64,000 bases of DNA from Thiobacillus sp. (lineage in GTDB: Bacteria > Pseudomonadota > Gammaproteobacteria > Burkholderiales > Thiobacillaceae). Under the pieces are notes generated by a model. That model saw only the letters and a list, made by a program, of their open reading frames with translations. It was not told where the DNA came from and did no database searches. Positions 17,993 to 26,130 of the stretch are shown here, piece by piece. The position numbers and the translations under genes were made by a program. The stretch covers positions 32,273 to 96,272 of the forward strand of contig JAJPEP010000110.1 in assembly GCA_021166845.1 (NCBI GenBank). The letters run 5' to 3'. The first letter of the stretch is position 1; each line of letters begins with the position of its first letter.

Positions 17993-18089
17993 ATGCTCAA
18001 TCGCCAGTGATGCATTTGCGGCAAGGCCGCTGCGCCGCAGCCACTGGCCGCTCGTCAGTGCGGTGCGGCGTGAGGGGCGGGGGTGCGGT

Positions 18090-19553
18090 TCACGAGGAGC
18101 AGCTTATCTCGATCCGCTTTGCCCAGTCAGGCGGCTCGGCGGCGTAGGGCTCGTATTCCGGCTGTTCGTCGAACGGATGCGTCAGCAGCGCGTGCAGGCG
18201 ATTGATCTCGCTGTAATCGCGCTCGTCTGTCGCCCGGCGGATGGCGATTTCGGCCAGATGGTTGCGCAGGATGTATTTGGGATTGACCGCGCGCATCGCC
18301 TTGCTGCGTTCAGCGTCGAGGGAGCCCTGCTGGCGCAGCGCAGCGGCGTAGCGCGCCGCCCAGGCATCGAAGGCCGCGCGGTCGAGGAAGAGGTCGCGCA
18401 GCGTGTTGTGCGAATTTTCCCCATTGTCGAAGTCGCACAGGCGGCGCAGGAAGATCGTGTAGTCGACATGGTTCTGCGCCAAGAGCTGCAGCGCGTCCAT
18501 CGCGAGCGAGGCCGTTTCGCTGCCCGGCGGCAGGCCGAACTTGGCGGCCATGCGTTCGAGGTAGGCGCGGCCGAACGCCTGCGGATACTCGCTGATCGCG
18601 CCGGATGCGGCTTCCACCGACATCAGCGGCACCAGCGTCTGGGCCAGCTTGGTGAGGTTCCAGGCCGCGACGTCGGGCTGCTGGTCGAAGGCGTAGCGCC
18701 CGCTGGTGTCGGAATGGTTGCAGACATAGCCGGGGTCGAAGGCGTCGAGAAAGCCGAACGGGCCATAGTCGAGCGTGAGGCCGAGGATGGACATGTTGTC
18801 GGTATTCATCACCCCGTGCGAGAAGCCCACCGCCTGCCACTGCGCCATCAGCTCGGCGGTGCGCAGTGCGACCTGGCGCAGGAACTCGGGGTAGGGATCG
18901 GCCAGCGCCGTCAGCTCGGGGTAGTAGCGCGCGATGACGTAATCGGCCAGGTGCTTGATCGACTCGATCTGGTTGCGGTAGTAGAACACCTCGAACGAAC
19001 CGAAGCGCACGAAGCTGGGCGCCAGCCTGGTGACCAGCGCGGCGGTCTCCTGATCCTCGCGGTAGACCGGGCGGTCGCTGCCGACGATGGCGAGGGCGCG
19101 GGTGGTCGGAATGCCGAGCGCATGCATCGCTTCGGAACACAGAAACTCGCGGATGCTCGAGCGCAGCACCGCGCGGCCGTCGCCGCCGCGCGAGTAGGGG
19201 GTGCGGCCGGCGCCCTTCAGCTGCACTTCCCAGCCTTGGCCCGCCGCATTCCTCACTTCGCCCAGCAGGATCGCGCGGCCGTCGCCCAACTGCGGCACGT
19301 AATGGCCGAACTGGTGCCCGGCGTACAGCGCGGCGATCGCGTCCATGCCCGGCAGCAGCTGGTTGCCGGCCAGCGTCTCGATCAGTTCGGGGCGGGTGAT
19401 TTCGCGATCGTCGAGGTCGAGCAGCGCCAGCGCTTGCGGGCTGTAGCAGACCAGATAGGGGTCGGGAACGGGGGTCGGGCAGACGCGCGAGTAATAGGCT
19501 TCCGGCAGGCGGGCGAAGCCGTTGTCGAAGGTGAGCGATTCAAGGCTGGACAT
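18090..19553 (-). CDS. selO: Protein adenylyltransferase SelO (YdiU/UPF0061)
   Basis: A 487-residue pseudokinase that transfers AMP from ATP to Ser, Thr or Tyr of target proteins; it is linked to oxidative-stress response in family members. Family features include YAGHQFGHYVPQLGDGRAILLG, the ATP-site region QLKGAGRTPYSRGGDGRAVLRSS written in its usual place, and HGVMNTDNMSILG. The C-terminus NPKYILRNHLAEIAI and final SCSS are diagnostic; the penultimate selenocysteine position of some homologues is Cys here. It lies next to selD but on its own start. Convergent with the preceding cluster. Confidence 0.93.
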   Translation of the reverse strand: MSSLESLTFDNGFARLPEAYYSRVCPTPVPDPYLVCYSPQALALLDLDDREITRPELIETLAGNQLLPGMDAIAALYAGHQFGHYVPQLGDGRAILLGEVRNAAGQGWEVQLKGAGRTPYSRGGDGRAVLRSSIREFLCSEAMHALGIPTTRALAIVGSDRPVYREDQETAALVTRLAPSFVRFGSFEVFYYRNQIESIKHLADYVIARYYPELTALADPYPEFLRQVALRTAELMAQWQAVGFSHGVMNTDNMSILGLTLDYGPFGFLDAFDPGYVCNHSDTSGRYAFDQQPDVAAWNLTKLAQTLVPLMSVEAASGAISEYPQAFGRAYLERMAAKFGLPPGSETASLAMDALQLLAQNHVDYTIFLRRLCDFDNGENSHNTLRDLFLDRAAFDAWAARYAAALRQQGSLDAERSKAMRAVNPKYILRNHLAEIAIRRATDERDYSEINRLHALLTHPFDEQPEYEPYAAEPPDWAKRIEISCSS

Positions 19554-19617
19554 GGATCGATTTTAAGGCCGCGCAAGCCTTGCGCGACCCGTGCGGCGGC
19601 AGGGGTAATGGCCGCTT

Positions 19618-19755
19618 CCAACGATAACGATGCAGCTGGATAGCGAACCCGTCGTGTTCCCCTTCGCCGGCCAGTTGCCAACCGGCGCTGTTCGCAAACG
19701 CGCTGAATTCGTCGCGGCGGAACTTGCAGGAATGCGCACTCAGGGCCCGATTGAA
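19618..19755 (-). pseudogene. Remnant of egtD (histidine-specific methyltransferase), C-terminal part
   Basis: In the third minus-strand frame between selD and selO, the sequence after FNRA reads SCKFRRDEFSAFANSAGWQL and then DGFAIQLHRY. The SCKFR motif, the following helix and the final strand match the C-terminus of EgtD, which trimethylates histidine to hercynine. Nothing of the methyltransferase domain remains, there is no start codon, and the frame is closed by a TGA close upstream inside selD. The fragment begins within the last codons of selD. It is probably a deletion scar; the EgtB/SenA-type gene that uses hercynine lies on the far side of selD. Confidence 0.5.
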
Positions 19756-20810
19756 ACCTGGCTGCCGGCATCCAGCCGGCCGATTTCTGTCGCTTGGTCA
19801 AAGCCGTGCCGGTGGAAAATTTCCAGCACGGCTTCCCTTGATCCGGGCGCGCAACTCACCAAGAGGCCGCCGCTGGTTTGCGGATCGGTCAGGAGGGCGC
19901 GCTGCCAGTCGGCGATGCCCTCGGCCAGGCGCACTTCGCCGCCGTAGCTCGCCCAGTTGCGCTCGCTGGCGCCGGTGATATGGCCGTTTTGCGCCAACTC
20001 GCCCACGCCCGGAAAGAGGGGCAGGCGCGCCAATTCAACGCGCGCCGCCAGCGCCGACGCGCGGGTGATTTCAAGCAGGTGGCCGAGCAGGCCGAAGCCG
20101 GTGATGTCGGTCATCGCGTGCACGCCGTCGATTGCGGCCAGGTCGGCGCCCGCGGTGTTGAGCTGGGTGGTGGCTTTGATCATCGCCGTGTACTGGTCGG
20201 CGCTCAGCAGGTCTTTTTTCAGCGCCGCGCTGTAGATGCCGACGCCCAGCGGCTTGCCGAGGATGAGGTGGTCGCCGGCGCGGCCGCCTGAATTCTGCTT
20301 GACCTTGCGCGGATTCACCACGCCGATGCCGACCAGGCCGTAGATCGGCTCCGGCGCGTCGATGGAATGGCCGCCGGCGATGGGAATCCCGGCCTGCTTG
20401 CATACAGCCTCGCCGCCGGCGAGGATCTGCCGGATGACCTCGTTGGGCAGCTTGCCGATCGGCATGCCGACGATGGCCAGGGCGAACAGCGGCCGCCCGC
20501 CCATGGCATAGACGTCGGACAGTGCATTGGTGGCGGCGATGCGGCCGAACTCGTAGGGGTCGTCGACGATAGGCATGAAGAAGTCGGTGGTCGCCACGAT
20601 CGCCTGCTCGTCGTTCAGCCGGTAGACGGCGGCGTCGTCGCCGTGCTCGATGCCGACCAGGAGGTCGGGATAGGCCGCCGCCAGATGCGATGCGAAGGGC
20701 GTGTCGGACAGGATGTCGCGCAACACCGAAGGCGCGATCTTGCAGCCGCAGCCGCCGCCGTGGGAAAACTGGGTCAGGCGGATGGGAGGTGTGAGAAGGG
20801 TATCGTTCAT
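19740..20810 (-). CDS. selD: Selenide, water dikinase (selenophosphate synthase)
   Basis: A 356-residue enzyme making selenophosphate from selenide and ATP. The glycine-rich active-site loop HGGGCGCKIAP carries catalytic Cys (not Sec) and Lys. TTDFFMPIVDDPYEFGRIAATNALSDVYAMGG and GGHSIDAPEPIYGL, here cited by parts, are conserved in the family, as is DPQTSGGLL near the end. Start chosen at MNDTLL. It is divergent from the EgtB/SenA-type gene with only 49 bp between the start codons. Selenophosphate could feed selenouridine, selenoprotein or selenoneine synthesis; no mnmH, selA or senB is in this window. Confidence 0.93.
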   Translation of the reverse strand: MNDTLLTPPIRLTQFSHGGGCGCKIAPSVLRDILSDTPFASHLAAAYPDLLVGIEHGDDAAVYRLNDEQAIVATTDFFMPIVDDPYEFGRIAATNALSDVYAMGGRPLFALAIVGMPIGKLPNEVIRQILAGGEAVCKQAGIPIAGGHSIDAPEPIYGLVGIGVVNPRKVKQNSGGRAGDHLILGKPLGVGIYSAALKKDLLSADQYTAMIKATTQLNTAGADLAAIDGVHAMTDITGFGLLGHLLEITRASALAARVELARLPLFPGVGELAQNGHITGASERNWASYGGEVRLAEGIADWQRALLTDPQTSGGLLVSCAPGSREAVLEIFHRHGFDQATEIGRLDAGSQVSIGP

Positions 20811-20859
20811 AATCAGAATTCGTTGAGAGGTGGGTGCCCGGAATGGTAGTTTATATAGC

Positions 20860-22017
20860 ATGAACCGAACCCGACCCGTCAGTGCTTGCACCGCGGACCA
20901 GCTCATCGGCCGGCTGGCGCAGGCGCGCGGCCGCCTGCGCGCGCTGATCGACTGCCTGCCGGCCGGCGGCCTGCTGGGGCCGCGCGCCGAACACCTGAAC
21001 CCGCCGCTGTGGGAATACGGGCACATCGTCTGGTTCCAGGAACGCTGGTGCCTGCGCGCGCGGCCCGATGGCGGTTTTGCGGCCAGTCTGCTGGCCGGCG
21101 CCGATGCCTTGTACGACTCCTCCAGCGTAGCGCACGACACGCGCTGGGATTTGCCCTTGCCGGAACCCGCGGCGGTCGACGACTACGCGGCCGGAGTGGC
21201 CGAAGCCGTGGCCGCCCGCCTGCGCAACGCATTCACCCATGAACTGGCGTATTTCGCCGAGCTGAGCCTGTATCACGAGCTGATGCACATCGAGGCCTGG
21301 TGGATGGCTTTCCAGAATCTGGGCTATGCGCCGCCGGGGCGGCCCGATGCGGCCGCTTTGCCGCGCGGTCGGCGGCTGGCGTTTGCCGCGGGCGAGGTTG
21401 TGCTGGGCAGCGGTGCGGACGAAGGGTTCATTTTCGACAACGAAAAATGGCGCCACACGGTGGCGGTTCCGGCATTCGACATCGACGCGAGTCCAGTGTC
21501 CGAGGCGGCCTTCGCCGAATTCGTCGATGCGGGCGGCTACCAGCGCAGGGACGAATGGTCGGACGAGGGATGGGCCTGGCGCGAGGCCTCGGGCGCCCGC
21601 CATCCGCTTTACTGGCGGCAGCTAAACGGCGATTGGCAGGCGCGCCGCTTCGACCGCTGGATGCCGCTGAGTGCGGATGCGCCCATGCTGCATGTGAACC
21701 GTTACGAGGCCGAGGCCTGTGCCGCCTGGATGGGCAGGCGTCTGCCCACGGCTGCGCAGTGGCTGCGCGCGGCGGCACGGCCGGAATTTCAACGGGGCAT
21801 GGGCTGGGACTGGCTGCGCGACGCCTTCGCGCCGTATCCGGGGTTTTCGCCCGATCCCTACCAGGAGTATTCCCGGCCCTGGTTCCACACGCATGCGGAA
21901 TTGCGCGGCGGCGGGCCGGTCACCGATCCGGCTCTCAAACGTCCCGGCTTCCGCAATTTCTATCTGCCGCACCGGCGCGATCCGTTCGCGGGGTTCCGCA
22001 CCGTCGGTCCGGGTTAG
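20860..22017 (+). CDS. EgtB/SenA-family non-haem iron C-S(e) bond-forming enzyme
   Basis: A 385-residue protein with an N-terminal DinB_2 domain and a C-terminal formylglycine-enzyme-like (FGE-sulfatase) domain from about residue 170. The iron-binding histidines of EgtB are matched by His55 in EYGHIVWFQE and by the HxxxHxE motif H139-E-L-M-H143-I-E. The C-terminus has PDPYQEYSRPWF and FRNFYLPHRRDPFAGFR. EgtB joins hercynine to a sulfur donor; SenA joins it to a selenosugar. Its position opposite selD favours SenA, but the glycosyltransferase SenB is missing here. A GTG at 20830 is an alternative start with an adjacent GAGAGG. Confidence 0.8.
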   Translation: MNRTRPVSACTADQLIGRLAQARGRLRALIDCLPAGGLLGPRAEHLNPPLWEYGHIVWFQERWCLRARPDGGFAASLLAGADALYDSSSVAHDTRWDLPLPEPAAVDDYAAGVAEAVAARLRNAFTHELAYFAELSLYHELMHIEAWWMAFQNLGYAPPGRPDAAALPRGRRLAFAAGEVVLGSGADEGFIFDNEKWRHTVAVPAFDIDASPVSEAAFAEFVDAGGYQRRDEWSDEGWAWREASGARHPLYWRQLNGDWQARRFDRWMPLSADAPMLHVNRYEAEACAAWMGRRLPTAAQWLRAAARPEFQRGMGWDWLRDAFAPYPGFSPDPYQEYSRPWFHTHAELRGGGPVTDPALKRPGFRNFYLPHRRDPFAGFRTVGPG

Positions 22018-22028
22018 GGGCGGCCCGG

Positions 22029-23012
22029 CTAGCCGCCTGTCATCGACATGAAGCGCAGGACTTTTTGCGGCGCCTCGTTGAATTCGTGGCGTTCCGGCTT
22101 GAGATTGATCGCTTCGAGTATGGCGTCATCCAATTCGGCGTCGGAACAGCCGCTCCGCAGCAGCGGGCGGAATTCGAATTTCTCATCCTGGCCCAGGCAC
22201 ATGTAGGCGGTGCCGTCGACGGCGATACGGATGCGGTTGCAGGTCTGGCAGAAGTGCTGCGAGATGGGCGTGATGAAGCCGACGTTGAAGCGGCCGTCCG
22301 CGGTGCCCAGATAGCGCGCCGGCCCGGCGCCGTGCAGGGCGGTTTCGACGAGGTCGAACTCTTTGCGCAGGCGTTCCTTCACCGGCTGCAGGTCCAGGTA
22401 TTCGGCGTTGCGGCCGGTGTCGCCCATCGGCATCGCCTCGATCAGCCGCAGCACGAAGCCGCGCTGCATGCAGAAGGCGACCATTTCGTCGATCTCGTCG
22501 TCGTTGGTGCCGGCCAGCGCCACCATATTGAGCTTGATCGGCGCAAAGCCCGCGTCCTGCGCCACGGCGAGGCCGGCCATCACCTTGGCGAGCACGTCGC
22601 GGCCGTTGATCTTTTCCACCCGCGCCTGCTGCAGCGAGTTGAGGCTGACGTTGAGCCGCGTCACCCCCGCGGCTTTCAGTGCATGGGCGTGGCGTTCGAG
22701 CTGGGTGGCGTTGGTCGACAGCGACAAGTCTTCGATGCCGGGCAGGGCGGCGATGCGTCCGGCCAGCCCGGCAATGTCGCGCCGCAGCAGCGGTTCGCCG
22801 CCGGTCAGGCGGATGCGGCTTACGCCGAGCCGTGCAAATGCGCCGATCAGGCGTTCGATCTCGTCGAAATTGAGCCAGTGTCCGGGCTCCTCGAAGCCCG
22901 TGAAACCTTCCGGGATGCAGTAGCTGCAGCGCAGGTCGCAACGGTCGGTCACCGACAGCCGCAAGTAGTCGATGCGGCGTCCGAACTGATCGGTAAGAAC
23001 GGGTGCATTCAT
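22029..23012 (-). CDS. moaA: GTP 3',8-cyclase MoaA
   Basis: A 327-residue radical SAM enzyme for the first step of molybdenum cofactor synthesis, GTP to 3',8-cyclo-GTP. The N-terminal cluster motif is CDLRCSYC; the C-terminal cluster that binds GTP is C-x2-C-x13-C in FCQTCNRIRIAVDGTAYMC. The protein ends in the functional GG. Start chosen at MNAPVLTDQFGR, where family homology begins. It is divergent from mobB-moeA-moaD-moaE, with a ModE-type palindrome between them. MoaC, its partner, is not in the window. Confidence 0.95.
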   Translation of the reverse strand: MNAPVLTDQFGRRIDYLRLSVTDRCDLRCSYCIPEGFTGFEEPGHWLNFDEIERLIGAFARLGVSRIRLTGGEPLLRRDIAGLAGRIAALPGIEDLSLSTNATQLERHAHALKAAGVTRLNVSLNSLQQARVEKINGRDVLAKVMAGLAVAQDAGFAPIKLNMVALAGTNDDEIDEMVAFCMQRGFVLRLIEAMPMGDTGRNAEYLDLQPVKERLRKEFDLVETALHGAGPARYLGTADGRFNVGFITPISQHFCQTCNRIRIAVDGTAYMCLGQDEKFEFRPLLRSGCSDAELDDAILEAINLKPERHEFNEAPQKVLRFMSMTGG

Positions 23013-23041
23013 GATGAGAGTAGAAGTGGTTGGCAGGAACA

Positions 23042-23065
23042 GGTTATATATGAAAAAATATAACC
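23042..23065. promoter_or_regulatory. ModE-type operator between moaA and mobB
   Basis: GGTTATAT-N8-ATATAACC is a perfect 8+8+8 inverted repeat. The GTTATAT-N8-ATRTAAC layout and spacing are the same as in the E. coli modA ModE site as I recall it. It lies about 30 bp upstream of moaA and 40 bp upstream of mobB, in an AT-rich island within GC-rich DNA, so it probably overlaps both promoters. Confidence 0.65.
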
Positions 23066-23105
23066 CAATTATCCAATCCAGACCAGCCAGACTCACCATT
23101 CAGGC

Positions 23106-23606
23106 ATGAAAATATTCGGCATCGCAGGCTACAGCGGCAGCGGCAAGACCACGTTGATCGAGCGCGTGCTGCCGCAGCTGGTCGCGCGCGGGCTCCGGGT
23201 GGCGGTGATCAAGCACACCCATCACGATTTCGACATCGACCGCCCCGGCAAGGACAGCTGGCGTGCGCGCAAGGCGGGCGCAGCGGCGGTGCTGCTGGCA
23301 TCCGACCACCGCACCGCGGTGCTGACCGAGCATCGCGACGCGCCGCCGCTGCTGAACGATCTGCTTGCGCGGCTGCCTTCGTGCGATCTGGTGCTGGTCG
23401 AGGGCTGCAAGCGCGAGGCCATCCCCAAGCTGGAAGTGCACCGTGCCGAGACCGCCAAGCCCTGGCTGTTTCCAGACGATCCGAATATTCTGGCGGTGGC
23501 GTCCGACGTCGAACCCCCAGACGGTTTTCCCCGCATCGACCTCGATGCCGTTTCCCAACTCACCGACTTTATCCTGAACCATGCTTACAGCCGACCAACT
23601 GCTTGA
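23106..23606 (+). CDS. mobB: Molybdopterin-guanine dinucleotide biosynthesis adaptor MobB
   Basis: A 166-residue P-loop GTPase. The Walker A motif is GYSGSGKTT, followed by the typical VIKHTHHDFDIDRPGKDSWR segment and VLVEGCKREAIPKLEVHR. MobB assists MobA in attaching GMP to molybdopterin, giving the bis-MGD cofactor used by DMSO-reductase-type enzymes such as the one in this window. It begins the mobB-moeA-moaD-moaE operon and overlaps moeA by 26 bp. Confidence 0.93.
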   Translation: MKIFGIAGYSGSGKTTLIERVLPQLVARGLRVAVIKHTHHDFDIDRPGKDSWRARKAGAAAVLLASDHRTAVLTEHRDAPPLLNDLLARLPSCDLVLVEGCKREAIPKLEVHRAETAKPWLFPDDPNILAVASDVEPPDGFPRIDLDAVSQLTDFILNHAYSRPTA

Positions 23607-24774
23607 TGCCCTGCTCGAACGCGCGCGCGGGGTGACCGAAACCGAGACCGTGTCCATTACGGATGCGCTCGGACGCGTGCTCGCCGCGCCGCAGACTTCC
23701 GCCATCACCGTGCCGCCGCTCGACAACAGCGCGATGGACGGCTATGCCGTGCGCGTTGCCGACGTGGTCGTGGCCGGCGTGCGTCTGCCGGTGTCGCAGC
23801 GCATTCTCGCCGGCGCGGTCGGCGCGCCCCTGCAGCCCGGCACCGCGGCGCGCATCTTCACCGGGGCGCCGGTGCCGCCCGGGGCCGACGCCGTGCTGAT
23901 GCAGGAATACTGCATGGCCGAGGGCGAATCCGTCGCCATCAACAAACTGCCGCAGCCGGGCGAAAACATCCGCCGCGCCGGCGAGGATATCGAGGCGGGC
24001 GGGCAAGTCCTCGCTGCAGGTGTCCGCATCGGCGCGGCGGAAATGGGCCTTGCCGCCTCGGTCGGGCTGGCTGCGCTGCCGGTGTTCAAGCGGCTGAAAG
24101 TGGCGTGTTTCTTCACCGGCGACGAGCTGGTGACGCCGGGTACGGCGCTCGCGCCCGGTCAGATCTACAACTCCAACCGCTACCTGTTGGCCGGACTGCT
24201 GAAGTCGTTGGGCTGCGAGCTGACCGATTTTGGCATTGTTCCCGACTCGCTGGAAGCGACCAGGGCCGCTCTGGAAGGCGCGGCCAGCATTGCCGACGTC
24301 GTCATCACCAGCGGCGGGGTGTCGGTGGGCGAGGCCGACTACGTCAAGGCGGCGGTCGAGAAACTCGGCCGCGTCGAGATGTGGAAGGTCGCCATGAAGC
24401 CCGGCAAGCCGCTCGTCTACGGCCGCGTGAATGACGCCGATTTCATCGGCCTGCCCGGCAACCCGGTATCGGCCTTCGTCACCTTCTGTCTGTTCGTGCG
24501 GCCGTTTTTGCTCAAGCGCATGGGCGCGGCCGACGTGCTGTACCGCGCCTTCGCCATGCAGGCGGATTTCGCCTGGAACAAGGCGGGCGCACGGCGCGAA
24601 TTCCTGCGGGTGAAAATTCAGCCAGATGGCAGGCTGGCGCTGTTCCCCAACCAGAGCTCGGGCGTGCTGACCTCGTGCGCCTGGGCCGACGGGCTGGTTG
24701 ACCTCGGCGTTGGTCATACGGTGCATTCGGGTGACTGGGTGCGGTTCATTCCCTTTTCGGAGTTACTGTCATGA
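23581..24774 (+). CDS. moeA: Molybdopterin molybdenumtransferase MoeA
   Basis: A 397-residue enzyme that inserts molybdate into adenylated molybdopterin. Recognised by PPLDNSAMDGYAVR near residue 50, RIFTGAPVPPGADAVLMQE at about 97-115, GENIRRAGEDI, FFTGDELVTPG, the MoCF-domain motif TSGGVSVGEADYVK and GLPGNPVSAF. Length and domain order are complete. It overlaps mobB by 26 bp and shares ATGA with moaD, so the four genes are one transcript. Confidence 0.95.
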   Translation: MLTADQLLDALLERARGVTETETVSITDALGRVLAAPQTSAITVPPLDNSAMDGYAVRVADVVVAGVRLPVSQRILAGAVGAPLQPGTAARIFTGAPVPPGADAVLMQEYCMAEGESVAINKLPQPGENIRRAGEDIEAGGQVLAAGVRIGAAEMGLAASVGLAALPVFKRLKVACFFTGDELVTPGTALAPGQIYNSNRYLLAGLLKSLGCELTDFGIVPDSLEATRAALEGAASIADVVITSGGVSVGEADYVKAAVEKLGRVEMWKVAMKPGKPLVYGRVNDADFIGLPGNPVSAFVTFCLFVRPFLLKRMGAADVLYRAFAMQADFAWNKAGARREFLRVKIQPDGRLALFPNQSSGVLTSCAWADGLVDLGVGHTVHSGDWVRFIPFSELLS

Positions 24775-25022
24775 AATTACGTGTGCTGTATTTCGCCCGC
24801 CTGCGTGAGCACTTCGGTGTGGCCGAAGAATCCCTGGATTTCGCCGGCGCCACCGCTGCCGATCTGGTCGCCGCTTTGCGGACCCGCGGCGGCGTGTGGG
24901 CGGAAGATCTGGCTGCGGGGCGCGCGTTCCGGGTGGCGGTCAACCAGGACGTCGTCGCGCTCGATGCACTGCTGCCGGACAATGCCGAAGTCGCGATTTT
25001 CCCGCCGGTGACCGGAGGCTGA
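24771..25022 (+). CDS. moaD: Molybdopterin synthase sulfur carrier subunit MoaD
   Basis: An 83-residue ubiquitin-like protein ending in TGG, whose terminal glycine is adenylated by MoeB and converted to thiocarboxylate to donate sulfur to precursor Z. VLYFARLREHFGVAEE at the start and VAIFPPVTGG at the end are typical. It overlaps moeA by four bases and precedes moaE by three bases. Confidence 0.94.
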   Translation: MKLRVLYFARLREHFGVAEESLDFAGATAADLVAALRTRGGVWAEDLAAGRAFRVAVNQDVVALDALLPDNAEVAIFPPVTGG

Positions 25023-25025
25023 GCA

Positions 25026-25481
25026 ATGAAAATCCTGGTCCAGACCGATACCTTCGATCTCGGCGCCGAAGTCGCCGCGATGAGCCGGGGCCGCACCGAC
25101 ATCGGCGCCATCGCCAGCTTCGTCGGCCTGGCGCGCGACCTCAACGAAGGCAGCGGCGTTGCGGCGATGACGCTGGAACACTATCCCGGCATGACCGAGA
25201 AGGCGCTCGCCGCTGTGGTCGACGATGCGTGCTCGCGCTGGGCCCTGCTCGACGTCACCGTGATCCACCGCGTCGGCCGCCTGTTGCCGGGCGATCCCAT
25301 CGTGCTGGTGGCAGTGGCCGGCAGCCATCGCGGCGAAGCCTTCGCCGCCTGCGAATTCATCATGGATTACCTGAAGACGCAGGCGCCGTTCTGGAAGAAG
25401 GAAGAAACGACGGAAGGCGACCGCTGGGTCGAGGCCCGCGCCAGCGACGATGCGGCGGCGGCGCGCTGGCAGGCGAGCTGA
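25026..25481 (+). CDS. moaE: Molybdopterin synthase catalytic subunit MoaE
   Basis: A 151-residue catalytic partner of MoaD, forming the dithiolene of molybdopterin. Seen are GAIASFVGLARDLNEG, LEHYPGMTEKAL, HRVGRLLPGDPIVLVAVAGSHR and the C-terminal catalytic lysine segment YLKTQAPFWKKEE. Last gene of the mobB-moeA-moaD-moaE operon. Confidence 0.95.
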   Translation: MKILVQTDTFDLGAEVAAMSRGRTDIGAIASFVGLARDLNEGSGVAAMTLEHYPGMTEKALAAVVDDACSRWALLDVTVIHRVGRLLPGDPIVLVAVAGSHRGEAFAACEFIMDYLKTQAPFWKKEETTEGDRWVEARASDDAAAARWQAS

Positions 25482-25516
25482 TCGCTTTTTTATCCGGGTG
25501 GTTCATTCGGTAGAGC

Positions 25517-25572
25517 GTAGGGTGCACTCCGTGCACCTTCCGGCATCAATCGGTGCACGGAGTGCACCCTAC
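25517..25572. repeat. REP-like palindrome (21-bp perfect arms)
   Basis: GTAGGGTGCACTCCGTGCACC at 25517-25537 is repeated inverted, with no mismatch, at 25552-25572 across a 14-base spacer. Each arm holds a smaller palindrome, GGTGCACTCCGTGCACC. It follows moaE by 35 bases and lacks a T run, so it is more like a repetitive extragenic palindrome than an intrinsic terminator, though it may protect the 3' end of the mRNA. Confidence 0.75.
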
Positions 25573-25630
25573 AAACCCGACCTTGCAATTACCGCAACGT
25601 GACCTCAACCGGCCTGGCCGCCGACGGGGC

Positions 25631-25679
25631 TTGACTTTTGTTCTAACACGAACTAAATTCCGTTCTTGTTAGAACAAAA
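25631..25679 (+). promoter_or_regulatory. Promoter with twin MarR operators
   Basis: TTGACT (25631-25636), a 17-base spacer and TAAATT (25654-25659) form a good sigma-70 promoter. Two GTTC-N6-GAAC palindromes at 25640-25653 and 25662-25675 lie 22 bp apart, two helical turns. The whole is framed by TTTTGTTCTAACA and its exact inverse at 25636-25648 and 25667-25679. One site fills the spacer and the other covers the start region, so repressor binding would block polymerase. The MarR gene begins about 15 bases downstream. Confidence 0.75.
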
Positions 25680-25689
25680 TACGTGAGCG

Positions 25690-26130
25690 ATGAGCCAGCC
25701 AGCCGAATTCCTGCCGACCGTACAAGCCCTGGTGCAGTGCTATCAGGCCTTCGAGGCCTATTCCGCCGCGCACATTCGCACCCTGGGGCTGACGCCGCCG
25801 CAGTTCGACATCATTGCCACCCTCGGCAACACCTCCGGCATGACCGCCACCGAGCTTGGCGAAAAGACGCTCATCACCAAGGGCACGCTCACCGGCGTGG
25901 TCGACCGTCTGGTCGATCGCGGCTGGGTCGAGCGTGCCGCGCACGACAGTGACCGCCGCTGCCAGATCATCCGCCTGACGCAATCCGGCGAGGCCCTGTT
26001 CGCGAGGGTTTTTCCCGCGCACCTGGCGCATCTGGCGGCATGTTTTTCCGGCACGGGCGCAGCCGGGCACAAGCGCTGGCAAACCGCCCTGCGCGGGCTG
26101 GAACAGGTTTTCAGAAAGGGGGCTGCATGA
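25690..26130 (+). CDS. MarR-family transcriptional regulator
   Basis: A 146-residue winged-helix regulator. The MarR core is visible in LTPPQFDIIATLGNTSGMTATELGEK, the recognition helix TKGTLTGVVDRLVDRGWVER and the wing HDSDRRCQIIRLTQSG. Dimerisation helices are at both ends. It heads an operon with cytochrome b561 and YceI genes and probably represses it through the twin palindromes in its promoter. Cysteines at positions about 17 and 98 could make it redox-responsive; that is inference. Stop overlaps the next start as ATGA. Confidence 0.9.
   Translation: MSQPAEFLPTVQALVQCYQAFEAYSAAHIRTLGLTPPQFDIIATLGNTSGMTATELGEKTLITKGTLTGVVDRLVDRGWVERAAHDSDRRCQIIRLTQSGEALFARVFPAHLAHLAACFSGTGAAGHKRWQTALRGLEQVFRKGAA

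Noticed and set aside
19382..19801. 139-residue open frame overlapping selD and selO ends
   Set aside because: It is in a different frame from the EgtD-like remnant, covers parts of both neighbours and shows no domain.
23013..23105. Molybdenum cofactor riboswitch before moaA
   Set aside because: The 93-bp gap is too short and dominated by the ModE-type palindrome; no matching stem structure was seen.
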